NCBI GenBank assembly: GCA_000512675.1
Contig: AXCJ01000005.1
Location: forward strand, 17,859-81,858
Length of the DNA: 64,000 bases
Direction: 5' to 3'
Source: Candidatus Xenolissoclinum pacificiensis L6
GTDB lineage: Bacteria; Pseudomonadota; Alphaproteobacteria; Rickettsiales; Anaplasmataceae
Shown: positions 61,997 through 64,000 of the stretch, in pieces
How positions within the stretch are numbered: position 1 is the first letter of the stretch
Layout: each line of letters opens with the position of its first letter
Notes under the pieces: model-generated
The model's database searches: none
Seen by the model: only the letters and a program-made list of their open reading frames with translations
What the model was told of the DNA's origin: nothing
Program-made: the position numbers and the translations under genes

Positions 61997-62728
61997 ATGA
62001 ATCACCTAAAATTACATGTTACTATATTGATTTTGATGCTATTCCTACCCCTTATACTTGTAAATACACAAGTATTGAATGCACAAATAAATATTATATG
62101 TGATGAAGAACTATTAGAAGTGATAAAAAATAATACACGAACCATGAATATACAACATGACCTGAATATCTCTACTTTTTCTCCACATACAAAAAACTTT
62201 GAAGAATATGATATTATCATCTCAAAACATCCAGAATTAGAAAAATTACTCCATAATCACTTTACAGCAACAGTATATATAAAATACCAGTTAGCGCTTA
62301 TAATTTCCAAAAATAGTAGGATCATCAATAAAATCCCCTCAAATGCTTATTATGCAATTCACACTCAACAAGAATTAAAAAAATTACTACACGCACTACA
62401 AGATCACAGCATGATACTTATTCCAAGCACAGATTCATATTACACTGCCACCACAATATACAGATTACTCTCAAAAATATATGTAACCAACGTGTTGGAA
62501 ATACATAACTTAAGTAATTTAGATTCTCTCTTAGAAAACACCGAAGCTCCTTTAATAATAGATGCACGACAGGTACCTTACCTTCTCAACAATATCGAAA
62601 ACTTTCATATAATCTATATATATTCATCAGTATATCAAAATCTCATCGCCCATAAAATATTTATACAAGACCATATAGACCCAAATAATGTGTATCAACA
62701 AATTGTGCAGAAAATAATTAACAACTAA
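61997..62728 (+). CDS. Secreted protein of unknown function, periplasmic-binding-like
   Basis: I do not recognise this protein with certainty. The ATG at 61997 (MNHLKLHVTILILMLFLPLIL) gives a signal peptide ending near NAQ; a TTG at 61973 is a possible longer start. The mature protein alternates beta-like and helical segments (INIICDEELLEVI, YDIIISKHPELEKLL, HFIIYIYSS-like region) typical of a substrate-binding protein fold, and faintly resembles molybdate-binding type proteins. There is no matching ABC permease nearby. It is probably periplasmic; function unknown. Confidence 0.55.
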   Translation: MNHLKLHVTILILMLFLPLILVNTQVLNAQINIICDEELLEVIKNNTRTMNIQHDLNISTFSPHTKNFEEYDIIISKHPELEKLLHNHFTATVYIKYQLALIISKNSRIINKIPSNAYYAIHTQQELKKLLHALQDHSMILIPSTDSYYTATTIYRLLSKIYVTNVLEIHNLSNLDSLLENTEAPLIIDARQVPYLLNNIENFHIIYIYSSVYQNLIAHKIFIQDHIDPNNVYQQIVQKIINN

Positions 62729-62859
62729 TTTGCTATCTACTGATATACTTACTATTTCGATAATCATATTCTACTATACTACTCTGTTAACATCGTATTT
62801 ATGCAAAAACACAAGATTAATGATTGAATACTTCATATAAATATGTATACATTATACTT

Positions 62860-63270
62860 ATGCGTTATACTTACTTGATTTTTTTTCTCATCTTAATACT
62901 GGTACTATTTCTCTTCCTTGAGTATATAATAGAGCGTATAAAAGCAAAACGACAACAAAAGTACGAGGAAGAATCAGATGAAAAATATCATGAAAATAAA
63001 AAAAGAATAATTAAGGAAAATCAATCACGTTATCTTAACCATATCAGTAACATACAGCAATCTAATCAAGATATACAAAACATCAAAATTGATAAGCCAA
63101 TAGGTAAATGGACTCAATTTATACTCAGCCAAAGAACACATTATTTTAGAAATCTTAAAAATACAATCTCTCAGCAACGCCAATCAAATCAGAAAATAGG
63201 CTTATGGCAAGCAATAGTAGAAGCAAAATCTTCAATATTCCAAGGACGAGAAAAAGGTAGAAGTAAATAA
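62860..63270 (+). CDS. Small membrane-anchored charged protein of unknown function
   Basis: The ATG at 62860 gives 136 residues; a TTG at 62824 is a longer option. It begins with a strong transmembrane segment (YLIFFLILILVLFLFLEYI) followed by a basic and acidic, coiled-coil-like region (IERIKAKRQQKYEEESDEKYHENKKR) and a C-terminus rich in Gln, Asn and Ser ending with GREKGRSK. I know no family for it. It follows the secreted protein above and may be cotranscribed. Confidence 0.6.
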   Translation: MRYTYLIFFLILILVLFLFLEYIIERIKAKRQQKYEEESDEKYHENKKRIIKENQSRYLNHISNIQQSNQDIQNIKIDKPIGKWTQFILSQRTHYFRNLKNTISQQRQSNQKIGLWQAIVEAKSSIFQGREKGRSK

Positions 63271-63439
63271 ATTATTACTATCAACAATCTCTCAACTATA
63301 TTACAATTGTTGGCGAAATAATTACCCCCCAACTCTTGGTATAATATCAATCCATATCTTGAAATCCAGAGTACTTATTTCAAAGATTCATATAGAGCCT
63401 ATCTTCATAAATCAGACAAAGTTAAGTAACCTGTAAGTA

Positions 63440-63667
63440 TGTAGTATGATCTAACAGATAAGCAGTGGAAAATGATAAAAGCACATTTTAGCACTGGAAA
63501 ATATGATAAAAAATACAGCTAAAGAGTACCAATAAATGCAATATTTATTTAATCAATGTCATTGGTATCCAAAAAATTATCCCCTTGAAAGACGGTATAT
63601 AGTTTCTATCAACGGGCTAAGAATAGGAGATCATAGGACGAGATCCATATACAATCTATCCAGTGAT
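63440..63667 (+). pseudogene. N-terminal remnant of an IS5-type transposase
   Basis: The plus strand reads LTDKQWKMIKAHFS, GKYDKKYS, RVPINAIFI, SMSLVSKKLSP and KTVYSFYQRAKN, with stops between. The order matches the IS5 start LT..QW..I, KR..NAIFYV, W..LP..FP.WKTVY.F...K. It is interrupted at 63668 by the opposite-strand IS5 copy. Confidence 0.68.
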
Positions 63668-63671
63668 CTAG

Positions 63672-64000
63672 GTTCTGTTGACATATATCAACGTAGACAT
63701 ATTAAGCCTGATAAGAGGATTTAGTCTTGTCAAAACGAGAAAACACCCGTCTAAAATGCTTGAGTTTACCGAAAAAACATTCAATTACATGTCTTTCTAT
63801 ATAGATATGCTTGTCATATTCATACTGAACTTTTCTATTTCTACGAGGAGGAATAACTACTTTACATTGTTTATCATCTAAATGATCACGAAATTTCTTA
63901 CTATCATATCCTTTATCCCCGATCACTGTTGTAGATTTAATGTCTTCTTTCAAAGCTTCTGCTTTTATAATATCATTACGATTTCCTCCAATAATAATAA
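63672..64000 (-). mobile_element. IS5-family element, truncated by the window end
   Basis: The left end GTTCTGTTGACATATATC follows CTAG (63668-63671). On the minus strand the transposase C-terminal half is open (63702-63953 and beyond): STTVIGDKGYDSKKFRDHLD, RNRKVQYEYDKHIYIERHVI, ECFFGKLKHFRRVFSRFDKT. A deletion of about 35 bases relative to the copy at 44667 removes the very end of the gene. Sequence identity with that copy is high, so both are young. The remainder lies outside the window. Confidence 0.78.

Overview
This AT-rich window reads as a chromosome segment of an obligate intracellular alphaproteobacterium of the order Rickettsiales, most likely in or near the family Anaplasmataceae. 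The evidence is the gene content. It has MEP isoprenoid genes (ispD, ispE, ispF), a purine step (purC) plus guaB, class II fructose bisphosphatase and triosephosphate isomerase, which Rickettsiaceae lack. It also has pccA, ctaG, a Tim44-like protein and an aerobic hemF. A 23S-5S rRNA pair lies on its own with no 16S gene or spacer tRNA beside it, which is a Rickettsiales hallmark. Two cell-wall genes (murB, murE) suggest at least part of the peptidoglycan pathway is kept. The genus cannot be named from the sequence alone.

Layout: 1-940 start of the S10 operon (rplC partial, rpsJ) and tRNA-Gly/tRNA-Tyr. 1098-4745 rlmB, rpsA, sppA. 4831-5560 insertion-sequence debris. 5694-15502 guaB, ubiB, znuC, tpiA, hemF-murB, a lipoprotein, glpX, secB, a Tim44-like gene and trmB. 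15685-17026 an IS5-type and an IS1-type element. 17014-24271 coaE, nadK, two glutaredoxin-type genes, dnaB, a quinone oxidoreductase, ispE, radC and xerC. 24386-28729 purC, lpdA, yraN and the rpsP-rimM-trmD-rplS operon. 28942-30690 nested IS elements. 30692-40993 a long minus-strand run: ispF-ispD, hslU-hslV, an M16 peptidase, coaD, apaG, murE, nth, gyrA. 41107-44079 5S and 23S rRNA. 44667-45500 IS mosaic. 46132-52433 mreB, tldD, tRNA-Ile, infC-thrS, tRNA-Lys, rpmG, ctaG. 53724-56839 a tandem array of related small proteins, intact and decayed, with a repeat-bearing mini-gene. 56892-61656 pccA, prs, a NifU-type scaffold and gltA. 61997-63270 two unknown envelope-type proteins. 63440-64000 nested IS elements.

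Most genes are housekeeping: translation and RNA modification, isoprenoid, haem, purine, CoA and NAD(P) synthesis, TCA and propionyl-CoA entry, proteolysis and envelope work. The unusual parts are: (1) an unrecognised tandem family of 120-158-residue proteins between ctaG and pccA with a 36-bp coding tandem repeat; (2) a layered IS history, in which an IS1-like copy supplies the stop codon of coaE and another has split an IS5-type transposase; (3) altered core proteins, namely ribosomal protein S1 with an acidic loop insertion, HslU with a long acidic N-terminus, GyrA with valine at the quinolone-determining serine position, and a second glutaredoxin without its CPxC motif; (4) gene ends marked by hairpins that overlap stop codons.
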